Positions 8,873-16,293 of a DNA stretch of 63,032 nucleotides are shown here, piece after piece. Origin of the DNA: Nitrospirota bacterium. GTDB lineage: Bacteria > Nitrospirota > Nitrospiria > Nitrospirales > Nitrospiraceae. Location of the stretch: assembly GCA_018971525.1 (NCBI GenBank), contig JAGXAR010000018.1:1-63032 (forward strand). Reading direction: 5' to 3'. The position numbers and the translations under genes were made by a program. Positions within the stretch are counted from its first letter, which is position 1. Every line of letters begins with the position of its first letter. Under the pieces are notes generated by a model. It was not told where the DNA came from and searched no databases. It saw only the letters and a list, made by a program, of their open reading frames with translations.

Positions 8873-9530
8873 GGTACTCATCGCAGACGACCATCGAGTC
8901 GTACGCGAAGGACTGGCCGCAATCCTCAAGACGAAAGACGACATCCTTATCGTGGGCGAGGCCCAGGATGGCATGGAAGCCGTCGAGAAGGTGAAGACGT
9001 TGGTCCCCGACGTGGTGCTGATGGACGTGAGCATGCCCCGGATGGGCGGCGTCGAAGCGACCAGACAGATCAAGCGCGAGTTCCCTCACATCGGAATCGT
9101 GGCCTTGACCATGTATGACGAGCAACAATACATCTTCGATTTGGTGCGCGCCGGCGCCACCGGATATCTCTTGAAAGATTCCGAGTCCTCTCAGATCGTC
9201 GCCGCGATTCGGGCGATCTACAAGGGTGAGTCACTGATCCATCCATCCGTAGCGAGCAAGATCTTAGCGGAGTTTTCCTTGATGTCGCAGAAGAAGGGGA
9301 AAAAGCCTGGGTGGGTCGAGCACGATCTGACGGAACGAGAGATCACGGTCTTACGCTTGGTCGCAGATGGCAAGACGAACAAGGAAATTGCCAATAACTT
9401 GGACCTGAGCGAAAAGACCGTCAAGAACCACGTGCGGAATATCTTTCATAAGCTCCAGGTTTATGATCGTACGCAGGCCGCAATCCTTGCCATTCGGAAA
9501 GGACTCATCGAGTTGGATCCCCGGCCTTAG
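8859..9530 (+). CDS. NarL/FixJ-family response regulator
   Basis: 223 residues. Receiver domain 1-120 with acidic pocket D10-D11, phospho-acceptor D56 in VVLMDVSMPRMGG, T84-equivalent in ALTMYD and K106 in GYLLKDS. A linker of about 30 residues precedes a LuxR/GerE helix-turn-helix (about 155-215) with TEREITVLRLVADGKTNKEI and LSEKTVKNHVRNIFHKL. It is translated from an ATG inside the end of the kinase gene, so the pair is surely cognate. Targets are unknown; inverted repeats in the 369-base gap upstream of lpxC are candidates for binding but nothing proves it. Confidence 0.93.
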   Translation: MEKIKVLIADDHRVVREGLAAILKTKDDILIVGEAQDGMEAVEKVKTLVPDVVLMDVSMPRMGGVEATRQIKREFPHIGIVALTMYDEQQYIFDLVRAGATGYLLKDSESSQIVAAIRAIYKGESLIHPSVASKILAEFSLMSQKKGKKPGWVEHDLTEREITVLRLVADGKTNKEIANNLDLSEKTVKNHVRNIFHKLQVYDRTQAAILAIRKGLIELDPRP

Positions 9531-9899
9531 TTGTAGTTATTGTGGCCACCAAGTGGAAACGTCCTGGCGGCGGCAAGCGTCTTGCCGCTCTTCCTAACCA
9601 GGCCGATCATCACCCCTTCCATGTCAGCCACCAACAGATCGTGAACCATTTCTTTCAACCCTTGCTGCCATCGCGGTGATCGATTCCTTGTTCAGTTATG
9701 CTGACTCGTCAAGATTGGGGCGGGAATTACGATCAGATAATCCCTGAAAAGTCACAGGTGTCATGTTTTTACAACATGACTTCATAGCACTACACTTGAA
9801 CATACATATTGTATTATCAATATGTTATGATGCTTTCTCATGGAATTAACTGCTGGCACACGAGTTGCTGATACCCCCATATAACATTGAGGTGACTTT
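9531..9899. other. 369-bp intergenic region ahead of lpxC with two inverted repeats
   Basis: No gene is visible. GTCATGTT-tttac-AACATGAC (9760-9780, 8-bp arms) and CATATTG-tattat-CAATATG (9805-9824, 7-bp arms) lie in the AT-rich 140 bases before lpxC, in clear contrast to the GC-rich surroundings. The AT-rich part is the likely lpxC promoter, with TTGAAC at about 9796 as a possible -35, but no well-spaced -10 could be fixed. Confidence 0.4.
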
Positions 9900-10835
9900 G
9901 TGAGGGTTCAACAAACTTTAGCGAATGCGGTGAGTTGTGCAGGGGTTGGGCTCCATTCCGGACAGCCCGTTACCCTCACCCTCAGGCCTGCTCCACCAAA
10001 TACCGGCGTGGTCTTCGTAAACAGGAACGGCCACAACGGAGCATCCCTTGCCGCCTCCGTCGAACATTTGGTGGCTACGGAACTTTGCACCGCGATAAGC
10101 GGCAACGGGTTTCAGGTCAAGACGATTGAACACATCCTGGCCGCATTGGCCGGACTCGATGTCGATAATGTGTATGTGGAGGTTGATGCCGGCGAGGCTC
10201 CCGTTATGGACGGCAGCGCGGCACACTTCGTTCGGTTGGTCAGGTCAGCCGGAATTGTTCCCCAGAGCCGGCGGCAACCCTATCTGAAAATCACACGGCC
10301 TCTCGAAGTGATGGATGGAGCTCGTCGAGTTCGCATCGAACCGTCCTCGACCACCAAGATCACCTATTCCATCCACTACAATCATCCGCTGATCCAGACT
10401 CAAACCTACCACTATGAGCACTCGGTCCATGCGTTTGAGCGCGAGATCGCCGATGCCAGGACATTCGGCTTCTTGCAGGAAGTGGAAACCCTCTGGGCCC
10501 GCGGGCTTGGCCAGGGCGGCAGCCTGGACAATACGATCATCCTCTCTCAAGACGGTATTCTCAATGAATCAGGACTTCGCTTTGCCAATGAATTCGTACG
10601 GCACAAGATCCTGGACCTGATCGGAGACTTTTCGTTACTCGGCGTACCCTTTATCGGGCACTTGATTGCCGAGCGCTCGGGGCATGCAATGCACACGCGC
10701 CTCGTTCAACAGATTCTCAACCACCCCGATAGCTGGGTGTTGCTCAATACCGACGAAACAGTCGCCTCGTCTGAGCCTCGTTCTGCCATGGCCGCACCAC
10801 GATCCGCATCGCTGGTGGCCCTCCAAGCCTCCTAA
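9900..10835 (+). CDS. lpxC: UDP-3-O-acyl-N-acetylglucosamine deacetylase
   Basis: 311 residues from GTG 9900, preceded by TGAGGTG. Catalyses the committed step of lipid A synthesis in the cytoplasm using a zinc ion. Zinc ligands are visible: H78 in VKTIEHILAALAGLDVDN, H235 and D239 in RHKILDLIGDFSLLG; the catalytic histidine is in GHLIAERSGHAMH (H262). The start motif QQTLANAVSCAGVGLHSG is canonical. Length is normal. Its presence implies an outer membrane with lipid A. It has its own AT-rich leader, so it is probably not part of the preceding two-component operon. Confidence 0.97.
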   Translation: MRVQQTLANAVSCAGVGLHSGQPVTLTLRPAPPNTGVVFVNRNGHNGASLAASVEHLVATELCTAISGNGFQVKTIEHILAALAGLDVDNVYVEVDAGEAPVMDGSAAHFVRLVRSAGIVPQSRRQPYLKITRPLEVMDGARRVRIEPSSTTKITYSIHYNHPLIQTQTYHYEHSVHAFEREIADARTFGFLQEVETLWARGLGQGGSLDNTIILSQDGILNESGLRFANEFVRHKILDLIGDFSLLGVPFIGHLIAERSGHAMHTRLVQQILNHPDSWVLLNTDETVASSEPRSAMAAPRSASLVALQAS

Positions 10836-10925
10836 CACTCTTCCTGTCGAATGAAACTCTGCGTGTAGTTTTGCCTACACAAGCGAGATGAATCGTGACG
10901 TGCGGGTAACTGCGATGTGATTTAA

Positions 10926-10955
10926 CGCCGGGAGCAAGTAGCCTTGCTCCCGGCG
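10926..10955. terminator. strong hairpin after lpxC
   Basis: CGCCGGGAGCAAG, loop TAGC, CTTGCTCCCGGCG: a perfect 13-bp GC-rich stem 90 bases after the lpxC stop. No uridine run follows in either direction, so it may act as a bidirectional barrier between convergent lpxC and the minus-strand genes rather than as a classical intrinsic terminator. Confidence 0.5.
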
Positions 10956-10973
10956 CTAGAATCGAGGCGGGGA

Positions 10974-11012
10974 CTACTTCTTCTTCTTCTTTGCTGCTTT
11001 CTTCGTCGCCAA
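10974..11012 (-). CDS. possible lysine-rich micro-ORF (12 residues)
   Basis: A TTG-initiated frame encodes (M)ATKKAAKKKKK then TAG, with GGGGGGTGA five bases before the TTG; a GTG nine bases further upstream would give 15 residues. It follows the HARE-HTH-like gene by 49 bases on the same strand. The tail looks like the C-terminus of histone-like Lys/Ala proteins, so it may also be a relic of a longer gene. Too short to prove coding. Confidence 0.25.
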   Translation of the reverse strand: MATKKAAKKKKK

Positions 11013-11061
11013 GACTCTCACCCCCCTTCGTGTATTTTGAGGTCTAACTGGCCCAGGCACA

Positions 11062-11571
11062 CTACACTGCGTGGATCAGGGCGTCTTCCAATGCCTCGAA
11101 CGTGTTCGGGCCCACTTTCCGGAACCGCTTGTCTCGCTTCAAGGAGGTGGCCACAGAGGTCAACGGCGTTTTCCCCTTGATCTGGAGCCCCCCCTCAACC
11201 AATCGCTGCACAAGCTCTTTCGCATGCATCGGGCGATTCGCCTCGCGAAGCATTTCGTACGCGGCTTCCGACACGCTTTTGCCGGAATACTTACTCCGCC
11301 CCATGAGGATTTCCCTCGACTGGTCGGTGACATCCGTGTTCGGTCGCTGCCGAGCACCTTTTTCGTCGGAATAGAATTGACTGGAGAGACTGGCGAGCTT
11401 GGCTTTGTCGGCTTCGACGCGATAGAGCGTTTCCGCCAACTCCAAGTACTTCTTGATCGTGGCGATTTCGTCGTCCAAACGACGACGTTTCTTTTCGAGT
11501 TCTTGCAGCCGGTTCTTGTAAGCGATGATTCGCTGTTCAAGACCAACCAATATATCGGTGAGTTCTTCCAT
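11062..11571 (-). CDS. coiled-coil protein with C-terminal HARE-HTH-like winged helix (putative regulator)
   Basis: 169 residues from ATG 11571 (MEELTD...), preferred over an upstream frame extension that lies in the AT-rich promoter. Residues about 1-65 are a continuous amphipathic coiled coil (LEQRIIAYKNRLQELEKKRR, DDEIATIKKYLELAETLYR). Residues about 100-165 match the HARE-HTH pattern (SVSEAAYEMLREANRPMHAK, ELVQRLVEGGLQIKGKTPL, TSVATSLKRDKRFRKVG) found in RNA polymerase delta subunit, ASXL and restriction-associated proteins. Known HARE-HTH domains are linked to DNA or chromatin recognition. Function here is unknown; the repeats just upstream of its start suggest autoregulation. Confidence 0.6.
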   Translation of the reverse strand: MEELTDILVGLEQRIIAYKNRLQELEKKRRRLDDEIATIKKYLELAETLYRVEADKAKLASLSSQFYSDEKGARQRPNTDVTDQSREILMGRSKYSGKSVSEAAYEMLREANRPMHAKELVQRLVEGGLQIKGKTPLTSVATSLKRDKRFRKVGPNTFEALEDALIHAV

Positions 11572-11593
11572 GGACTTGCCCCAGATGAAGCAT

Positions 11594-11689
11594 GCTTGCT
11601 TTATAGCATTGCTTGCGTAGCAAGTCAATACTTATAGTTGTAATTGTAGCTTGCATAGCATGATCGCTTTAATACGAATCTATGCTTGC
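11594..11689. repeat. four GCTTGC-containing repeats in an AT-rich promoter region
   Basis: GCTTGC occurs at 11594, 11611, 11649 and 11684, each in a similar context: catGCTTGCtt, ttGCTTGCgtagcaag, taGCTTGCatagcatg and atGCTTGCtc. The second and third copies are partly dyad-symmetric (CTTGC-gta-GCAAG). The stretch lies in the gap between the divergently placed HARE-HTH-like gene and the inositol monophosphatase gene. Likely a multi-copy operator; the bound protein is not known. Confidence 0.4.
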
Positions 11690-11837
11690 TCGGAATGCCA
11701 CCCTTTCGGTCTATAAGCTATAAGAGTGAGAAGCAATCCGATCAGATCTTGGCCGCACTGAGCGACATTACTTCCCGTTCGAAAGATCTCTTCGCTCAAC
11801 ATTATAGGAACACAGCCTCGTGCTATGATGCCGTCTC

Positions 11838-12656
11838 ATGTCCCTACCAGATGAACAGGATGTCCTCCTCGGCACACTCATCTCGGTCGCCACTGACGCA
11901 GCCCGTCAGGCCGGAGCCGTTCTAGTGGAATGCACGCGCACCGGTTTTCGCATTGAACATAAGCAGATCATCAACCTTGTCACCGACGCCGACCATCAGG
12001 CGGAGCAACGCATCATCGACGTCATCCACGAGGCCTTCCCGACCCATCGTGTCCTTGCCGAGGAACGTGGGCTGACGGAGCAACCTCTATCCCGCTACAA
12101 ATGGGTGATCGATCCGCTTGACGGCACGACCAACTTCGCCCACGGGTTCCCCGCCTACTGTGTGTCCATCGGGGTGGAATGCGACGGACGCGGGATTATC
12201 GGGGTGATCTATGACCCGACAAGGGACGAACTCTTCACCGCGCAAATCGGACAGGGAGCTCGCTTGAACGGAGTTCCCATTTCCGTGTCCACAACGGACC
12301 ATCTCGATCACGCACTCCTCGTGACCGGATTTGCGTACGACATTCGCGAGACCCCAAACAATAACTTGAACCACTTCGTACGGTTCGCATTGAAGGTGCA
12401 GGGATTGCGTCGAACCGGAACGGCAGCCCTGGATCTTTGCTATGTCGCGGCCGGCCGGTTCGATGGGTTTTGGGAAGTGAAACTGAACCCTTGGGACATG
12501 GCAGCGGGAGTCGTCATCCTCCGCGAAGCTGGCGGCAGGGTGACGGACTTCGCGGGTAATCCTCACTCGATCTACGGGCAACAACTGGTCGCGAGTAACG
12601 GGCCTATCCATCAGTCCATGCTCGACGTACTCCAAGAAGACGTATCCCCCTCGTAA
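11838..12656 (+). CDS. suhB: inositol monophosphatase family protein
   Basis: 272 residues. All metal and substrate motifs of the IMPase family are present: LVTDAD (48-53), EER (75-77), DPLDGTTNF (92-100, metal ligands D92 and D95) and WDMAAGVVI in the C-terminal half (metal-binding Asp). Mg-dependent hydrolysis of inositol-1-phosphate or a related sugar phosphate is expected; SuhB-like members also act in rRNA antitermination. Gene symbol by family resemblance only. Start is the ATG at 11838 (MSLPDEQ). It stands alone with its own upstream AT-rich region. Confidence 0.9.
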   Translation: MSLPDEQDVLLGTLISVATDAARQAGAVLVECTRTGFRIEHKQIINLVTDADHQAEQRIIDVIHEAFPTHRVLAEERGLTEQPLSRYKWVIDPLDGTTNFAHGFPAYCVSIGVECDGRGIIGVIYDPTRDELFTAQIGQGARLNGVPISVSTTDHLDHALLVTGFAYDIRETPNNNLNHFVRFALKVQGLRRTGTAALDLCYVAAGRFDGFWEVKLNPWDMAAGVVILREAGGRVTDFAGNPHSIYGQQLVASNGPIHQSMLDVLQEDVSPS

Positions 12657-12800
12657 GGCCGCAGTCCCGCTACGCTCTCACCAAACCGATCAGATGACCG
12701 AACAAGTCCAGACCAGCCTCAGGGGCCTTCTGGAAGATATACAGAGAGAATGGCGATGAGGTATGATTCCCCTCTTACAAGAGGGAAGGAGATTGGCTGT

Positions 12801-13085
12801 ATGGCACGTTCAACACCTCCATCGGGACCAGTAGGCGGAAACCCACCCCAAACGGCAGGAACCAAATCGAGCACCTGGGATGTGGAACTACTTCGGGTGC
12901 TGGTGAGCCGAAAGGGAACACAAGTCGATGCACAATGGGCGATTCATCCCCAACTGAAACAGGATCTTCTGCCGCAGGAATGGCAAGAGGTGACCGACCT
13001 CATGGCCAAGGTGACCGGCATCGTCGGCACGAGGTTTTCGCAGGTGCTCACTCAGGCTGACCCCGAACCATCCAGCAACGCGTAG
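12801..13085 (+). CDS. hypothetical protein
   Basis: 94 residues from ATG 12801, chosen because GGAAGGAG lies about ten bases upstream; the frame extends back to 12750 without a better signal. The first 25 residues are Pro/Gly/Ser-rich and look disordered (STPPSGPVGGNPPQTAGT). The remainder is a compact hydrophobic/charged region (WDVELLRVLVSRKGTQVDAQ, WQEVTDLMAKVTGIVGTRF) that may fold as a small helical domain. No family recognised. No transmembrane or signal segment. Confidence 0.6.
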   Translation: MARSTPPSGPVGGNPPQTAGTKSSTWDVELLRVLVSRKGTQVDAQWAIHPQLKQDLLPQEWQEVTDLMAKVTGIVGTRFSQVLTQADPEPSSNA

Positions 13086-13372
13086 TAGGATGCTGAAACG
13101 TCCGCGGGCGCCACTAACCGTGACGCGTAAAGCGCGAGACATGCGAGAACGGCGCGAGCTAGACAGACTGGTTCCCGCTTCGCCCTTCCCGCCAGCCTCG
13201 CGCGGCTATCTTACCCGGTATTCTCCTGCTGTCAAAGACATGCAGATCATCGAATTTCTGCTGCGCGAGGTATAGCTTTTCCGCAGCCTGCTAGACCCCC
13301 TATCAGACTGCCTCAGCGTGCCACGCGTTTTGCTCCACCGCTGTTGTCATCCGCGACGAGAAGGAGACCACC

Positions 13373-13705
13373 ATGGAGACCTACTATCATCCACACGATC
13401 TCGGCAAGTTCGCCGAAATGGGAAAGGGCAACAAGGAACTCTGGGAGAAATTCATGGCCTACTACAGCGCCGTCTTCGCCGAAGGGGCTCTGACGGAACG
13501 AGAAAAGGCCCTCATCGCCCTCGCCGTCGCCCACGCAGTCCAATGCCCCTATTGCATCGATGCCTACACGCAGGCTTCCCTTGAAAAAGGGTCGAACATC
13601 GAAGAAATGACGGAAGCCGTCCACGTCGCCTGCGCCATCCGAGGCGGCGCCTCGCTCGTGCATGGCATCCAGATGCGCAACGTCGCCGACAAACTGTCGA
13701 TGTGA
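13373..13705 (+). CDS. carboxymuconolactone decarboxylase/AhpD-like protein (arsenosugar-associated peroxidase-like type)
   Basis: 110 residues; GAAGGAG precedes the ATG. The AhpD core motif with redox cysteines is intact: AVQCPYCIDAYTQA (CxxC near residues 56-59, His-free variant of the EX-CxxC-H motif) with EREKALIALAVAHA before it and IRGGASLVHGIQM after it. The N-terminus METYYHPHDLGKF and this whole pattern resemble the small peroxidase-like proteins that accompany arsenosugar radical SAM enzymes (TIGR04169 type, recalled not searched). No arsenic gene lies nearby. It converges on the radical SAM gene, separated by a long palindrome. Confidence 0.8.
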   Translation: METYYHPHDLGKFAEMGKGNKELWEKFMAYYSAVFAEGALTEREKALIALAVAHAVQCPYCIDAYTQASLEKGSNIEEMTEAVHVACAIRGGASLVHGIQMRNVADKLSM

Positions 13706-13802
13706 TGAGAACAGTGTCTCGTTCAGCCAGCAAGCTGTTGAAACCCAATTAGGACCGAAGAAAGCATAGGTGCAGGCGATAGGGACGGACCTTGCACTGC
13801 CC

Positions 13803-13928
13803 GCAGGCTGTTCAAAAAGCCCGTCCAGCAAGGCCGTAGTGAGCAAAGAGTCGATGCGTACTCTCTGCTGTACGTTGAGACTCTGAACGGCACGAGAACA
13901 AAGCTGGCGGACTTTTTGAACAAACTGC
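13803..13928. repeat. 126-bp imperfect long palindrome (REP/MITE-like element)
   Basis: Outer arms GCAGGCTGTTCAAAAAGCCC (from 13803) and the reverse complement of 13903-13928 (GCAGTTTGTTCAAAAAGTCC) match with few differences over about 26 bases. Inside, GAGTC(13848) pairs with GACTC (to 13883) and GTAC pairs with GTAC around CTCTCTGCT. The element fills the space between two convergent genes and its end overlaps the stop codon of the radical SAM gene by one base. No reading frame of note inside. Copy number elsewhere cannot be seen. Confidence 0.55.
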
Positions 13929-15787
13929 TAGAGGTAGGGGTTTTCGGGAACAGCGAGGGTGAAGTACTTTCCGCGCTCTTCGTAGAGAATCCGTGCAACC
14001 GTCAAGGCACTGAGTGCCTGATCAATTTCTCCGTCGGTGTTCCCGCTCGTTTCAGGTCGGCTGGCCAACAGGGTGCGAATCTGATCCGCGCTCTTGGCCG
14101 CTTCGTTACAGACCTCGATGATCCCCGCCGCAGGCCAATCGTAGCGCCGCCGTATTGGTGCCTCCGGGTTCCGACCATCGTATACGGTCACATAGCCCAT
14201 CGTCTTCGAGTAATAGAGAAACGGCCGATCGCTCGAGGCAGCCCGTCTCTGCCACTCCTGCACCAGGTCGACCAATTCTTGGTAGACATGCGGGTCGACG
14301 TTCCAATTGTCCAGCTCATACTCGAAATCGTAGGCGACCTTCTTCAAGTCCACCTGCCGAGCATCGTAGACATACTCGTACGCTGTCCCCGGACCGGTGA
14401 TGCGGACACCATAATCGTGTGGTTTGGTGTAGTAGGGACTGAAGCGCTCCAGCCAGAACTTCCCGGTCGACTCCGGTGGCTGCAGATGGAACAAAGACGG
14501 AATCAGGTCGATCTGGCGACGGTAATCCTCGTTCGTTTCTCCGGGAAACCCGAGCAAGATATTCCAGGACACCACGACATGATAGTAGTAGCTCCACTTG
14601 AGGCAGATAATATTCTGCATCGGTGTCACGCCCTTATCCATCGCCTGCAACTGATTGAGGCTCAGGCTCTCCAACCCCGGCTGCATGCACTTCACGCCCC
14701 CGACGGCGAGCGTTCGAATCTGGCTCTTATGCAGGTTGCTTTTGGTTTCGATGAACACGTCGAGGTCACAATGGTCAGCCGCAAACCGACCGAAGAGGTT
14801 CTCCACATATTTCATGTCGATAATGTTGTCCACTAAGCGAAATCGCGCTGTATCGTATCGGCTGGAGAGATAGGCCATCTCCCGAGCTACTTGCTCGGAC
14901 GATTTGGCCCGAAACTTCATGCTTTGTGCGTTCAATCCACAAAACGTACAGTGATGTTTTTCCCCCCACCAACAACCCCGCGAACCTTCGTAGAGGAGGA
15001 TCCGATCGAGCCCCTGCTCCGCCTCGCCCAGCTCAGCAAGAAGATGATAGTAATCGTCATAGTCGGGTGGACCGGTCTTCACAAAGTCCGAGAAGAGTGA
15101 CTTGTTCGGAGTGAAGGCGATCGCCGCTCCATCTCGATAGGCCACGCCGCTGGGAACGACCCTGATCTTTCCCTCGAGGAGGTATCGAACCAATTCTGGG
15201 AACACCTCTTCCCCTTCCCCCACCACCACATGATCGATGAAGGGAAAGGCCCGGAAGTATTCCAGCCCCATCTCGCCGTCGTAGTTCGCTCCACCGAAGA
15301 CGATCGTCACGTCGGGATAGAGATCCTTGATGAGTTTCGCCATCGTCAGGCTAGCGACGTTTTGATCGAACGTAGAGGTGAAGCCGACTATCTTGTACTG
15401 CCCCCAGTCGATCGCGGTCAGAACCCAGGTCAAGAACTGTGGCGCCGTCCTCGTCGCCATATCTTCGAAGAACGAGGCCGGATACCCGCTCTCCTTGGCG
15501 ACTTGCTCAAACACCGGTTTGAATAGGCGGGGGTACTCAGCTCGCTTCGGATTGTCGCGGAATAAGAGGTATGAAAAAAGCCATTCACCAAACAGCGCCC
15601 GTTTCTCGCAGATCATTTCATAGAGGGGCACGCCGATCTTGTGGGCGAAACGCACGTTCAGATGATGGCAGTCGACGGGGATCCCCTTTGACTTGAGCAG
15701 CGCGGAGAGCGTACCCAGTTGGATCGAGGGATACTTCGAGAAGCTGAACGGCATATTGACGAGCGCCACCCGGGCCTTATCGCTCAT
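13928..15787 (-). CDS. B12-binding radical SAM protein, RiPP-maturation C-methyltransferase type
   Basis: 619 residues from ATG 15787 (MSDKARVALV). Residues about 5-210 are a cobalamin-binding-like domain (VGFTSTFDQNVASL, TIVFGGANYDGEMGLEYF, HVVVGEGEEVFPEL). The radical SAM cluster motif is C272, C280, C283 in YEGSRGCWWGEKHHCTFCGL, the spaced CX7CX2C of the RiPP maturation radical SAM protein 1 group (TIGR03975 type, from memory). The TIM-barrel follows, with FIETKSNL and WNILLGFPGETNEDY; about 190 C-terminal residues are family-specific. These enzymes methylate unactivated carbons on peptides. No precursor peptide gene is evident beside it. It follows the pterin dehydratase gene on the same strand (42 bases). 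Confidence 0.85.
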   Translation of the reverse strand: MSDKARVALVNMPFSFSKYPSIQLGTLSALLKSKGIPVDCHHLNVRFAHKIGVPLYEMICEKRALFGEWLFSYLLFRDNPKRAEYPRLFKPVFEQVAKESGYPASFFEDMATRTAPQFLTWVLTAIDWGQYKIVGFTSTFDQNVASLTMAKLIKDLYPDVTIVFGGANYDGEMGLEYFRAFPFIDHVVVGEGEEVFPELVRYLLEGKIRVVPSGVAYRDGAAIAFTPNKSLFSDFVKTGPPDYDDYYHLLAELGEAEQGLDRILLYEGSRGCWWGEKHHCTFCGLNAQSMKFRAKSSEQVAREMAYLSSRYDTARFRLVDNIIDMKYVENLFGRFAADHCDLDVFIETKSNLHKSQIRTLAVGGVKCMQPGLESLSLNQLQAMDKGVTPMQNIICLKWSYYYHVVVSWNILLGFPGETNEDYRRQIDLIPSLFHLQPPESTGKFWLERFSPYYTKPHDYGVRITGPGTAYEYVYDARQVDLKKVAYDFEYELDNWNVDPHVYQELVDLVQEWQRRAASSDRPFLYYSKTMGYVTVYDGRNPEAPIRRRYDWPAAGIIEVCNEAAKSADQIRTLLASRPETSGNTDGEIDQALSALTVARILYEERGKYFTLAVPENPYL

Positions 15788-15829
15788 CTGCTGCCTCGTG
15801 GGTCCATGATACAACCATCTGACTCGCGG

Positions 15830-16180
15830 TTAACTGGCAGTCGCGCGAAACAGTTCAAATTCCCGATCGGCTTTGGCTGCCATGTAAAAGTCACTCTCCG
15901 TCAGGCCATTGATCTTGTGCGTCCAGATCTCGACCTTGCACTTGCCCCAGGCGAGATAGAGATCGGGATGGTGGCCTTCCGCTTCTGCCACGGCACCCAC
16001 CTTGTTCACGTAAGCCAAGGCCTGGGAAAAATCCTTGAACGTATACAAGCGCTCAAGATGGCCGGCCTGATTCAGCGACCACCCGCGCGCTAGCTCTTTC
16101 AGCAGAGCCTGCACACGATCCGCTGGGACTGGAGGTACACCGCCGCGGCAGGGGATACATTTGTTATCAGCAAGGCTCAT
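15830..16180 (-). CDS. phhB: 4a-hydroxytetrahydrobiopterin dehydratase (pterin carbinolamine dehydratase)
   Basis: 116 residues from ATG 16180, which has CCGGAGGT eight bases upstream. The family core is intact: WSLNQAGHLERLYTFKDFSQ, then EGHHPDLYLAWGKCKVEIWT with the HHPD motif and the C-terminal HKINGLTESDFYMAAKAD. The enzyme dehydrates 4a-hydroxytetrahydropterin and is needed for pterin recycling; in bacteria lacking phenylalanine hydroxylase it may serve molybdopterin or folate metabolism. Unusual is a CIPC pair in the N-terminus (NKCIPCRGG), common in Nitrospira-type and some other homologues. Probably cotranscribed with the radical SAM gene. Confidence 0.9.
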   Translation of the reverse strand: MSLADNKCIPCRGGVPPVPADRVQALLKELARGWSLNQAGHLERLYTFKDFSQALAYVNKVGAVAEAEGHHPDLYLAWGKCKVEIWTHKINGLTESDFYMAAKADREFELFRATAS

Positions 16181-16293
16181 GGCACTACCTCCGGGTATGG
16201 AAATCAACTCCGCGTGCCGATCCTGTCTAGGACGGGTATTCTAAAGGGGCTTCGAGCGGAAGGGCAAGGTGGGGGAACCAGGGGATGAAGTGG

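Noticed and set aside
13090-13275. 61-codon plus-strand frame between the hypothetical gene and the AhpD-like gene
   Set aside because: Arg/Pro-rich, no ribosome site, no match. I considered it as a RiPP precursor for the radical SAM enzyme but found no leader-like or core-like pattern.
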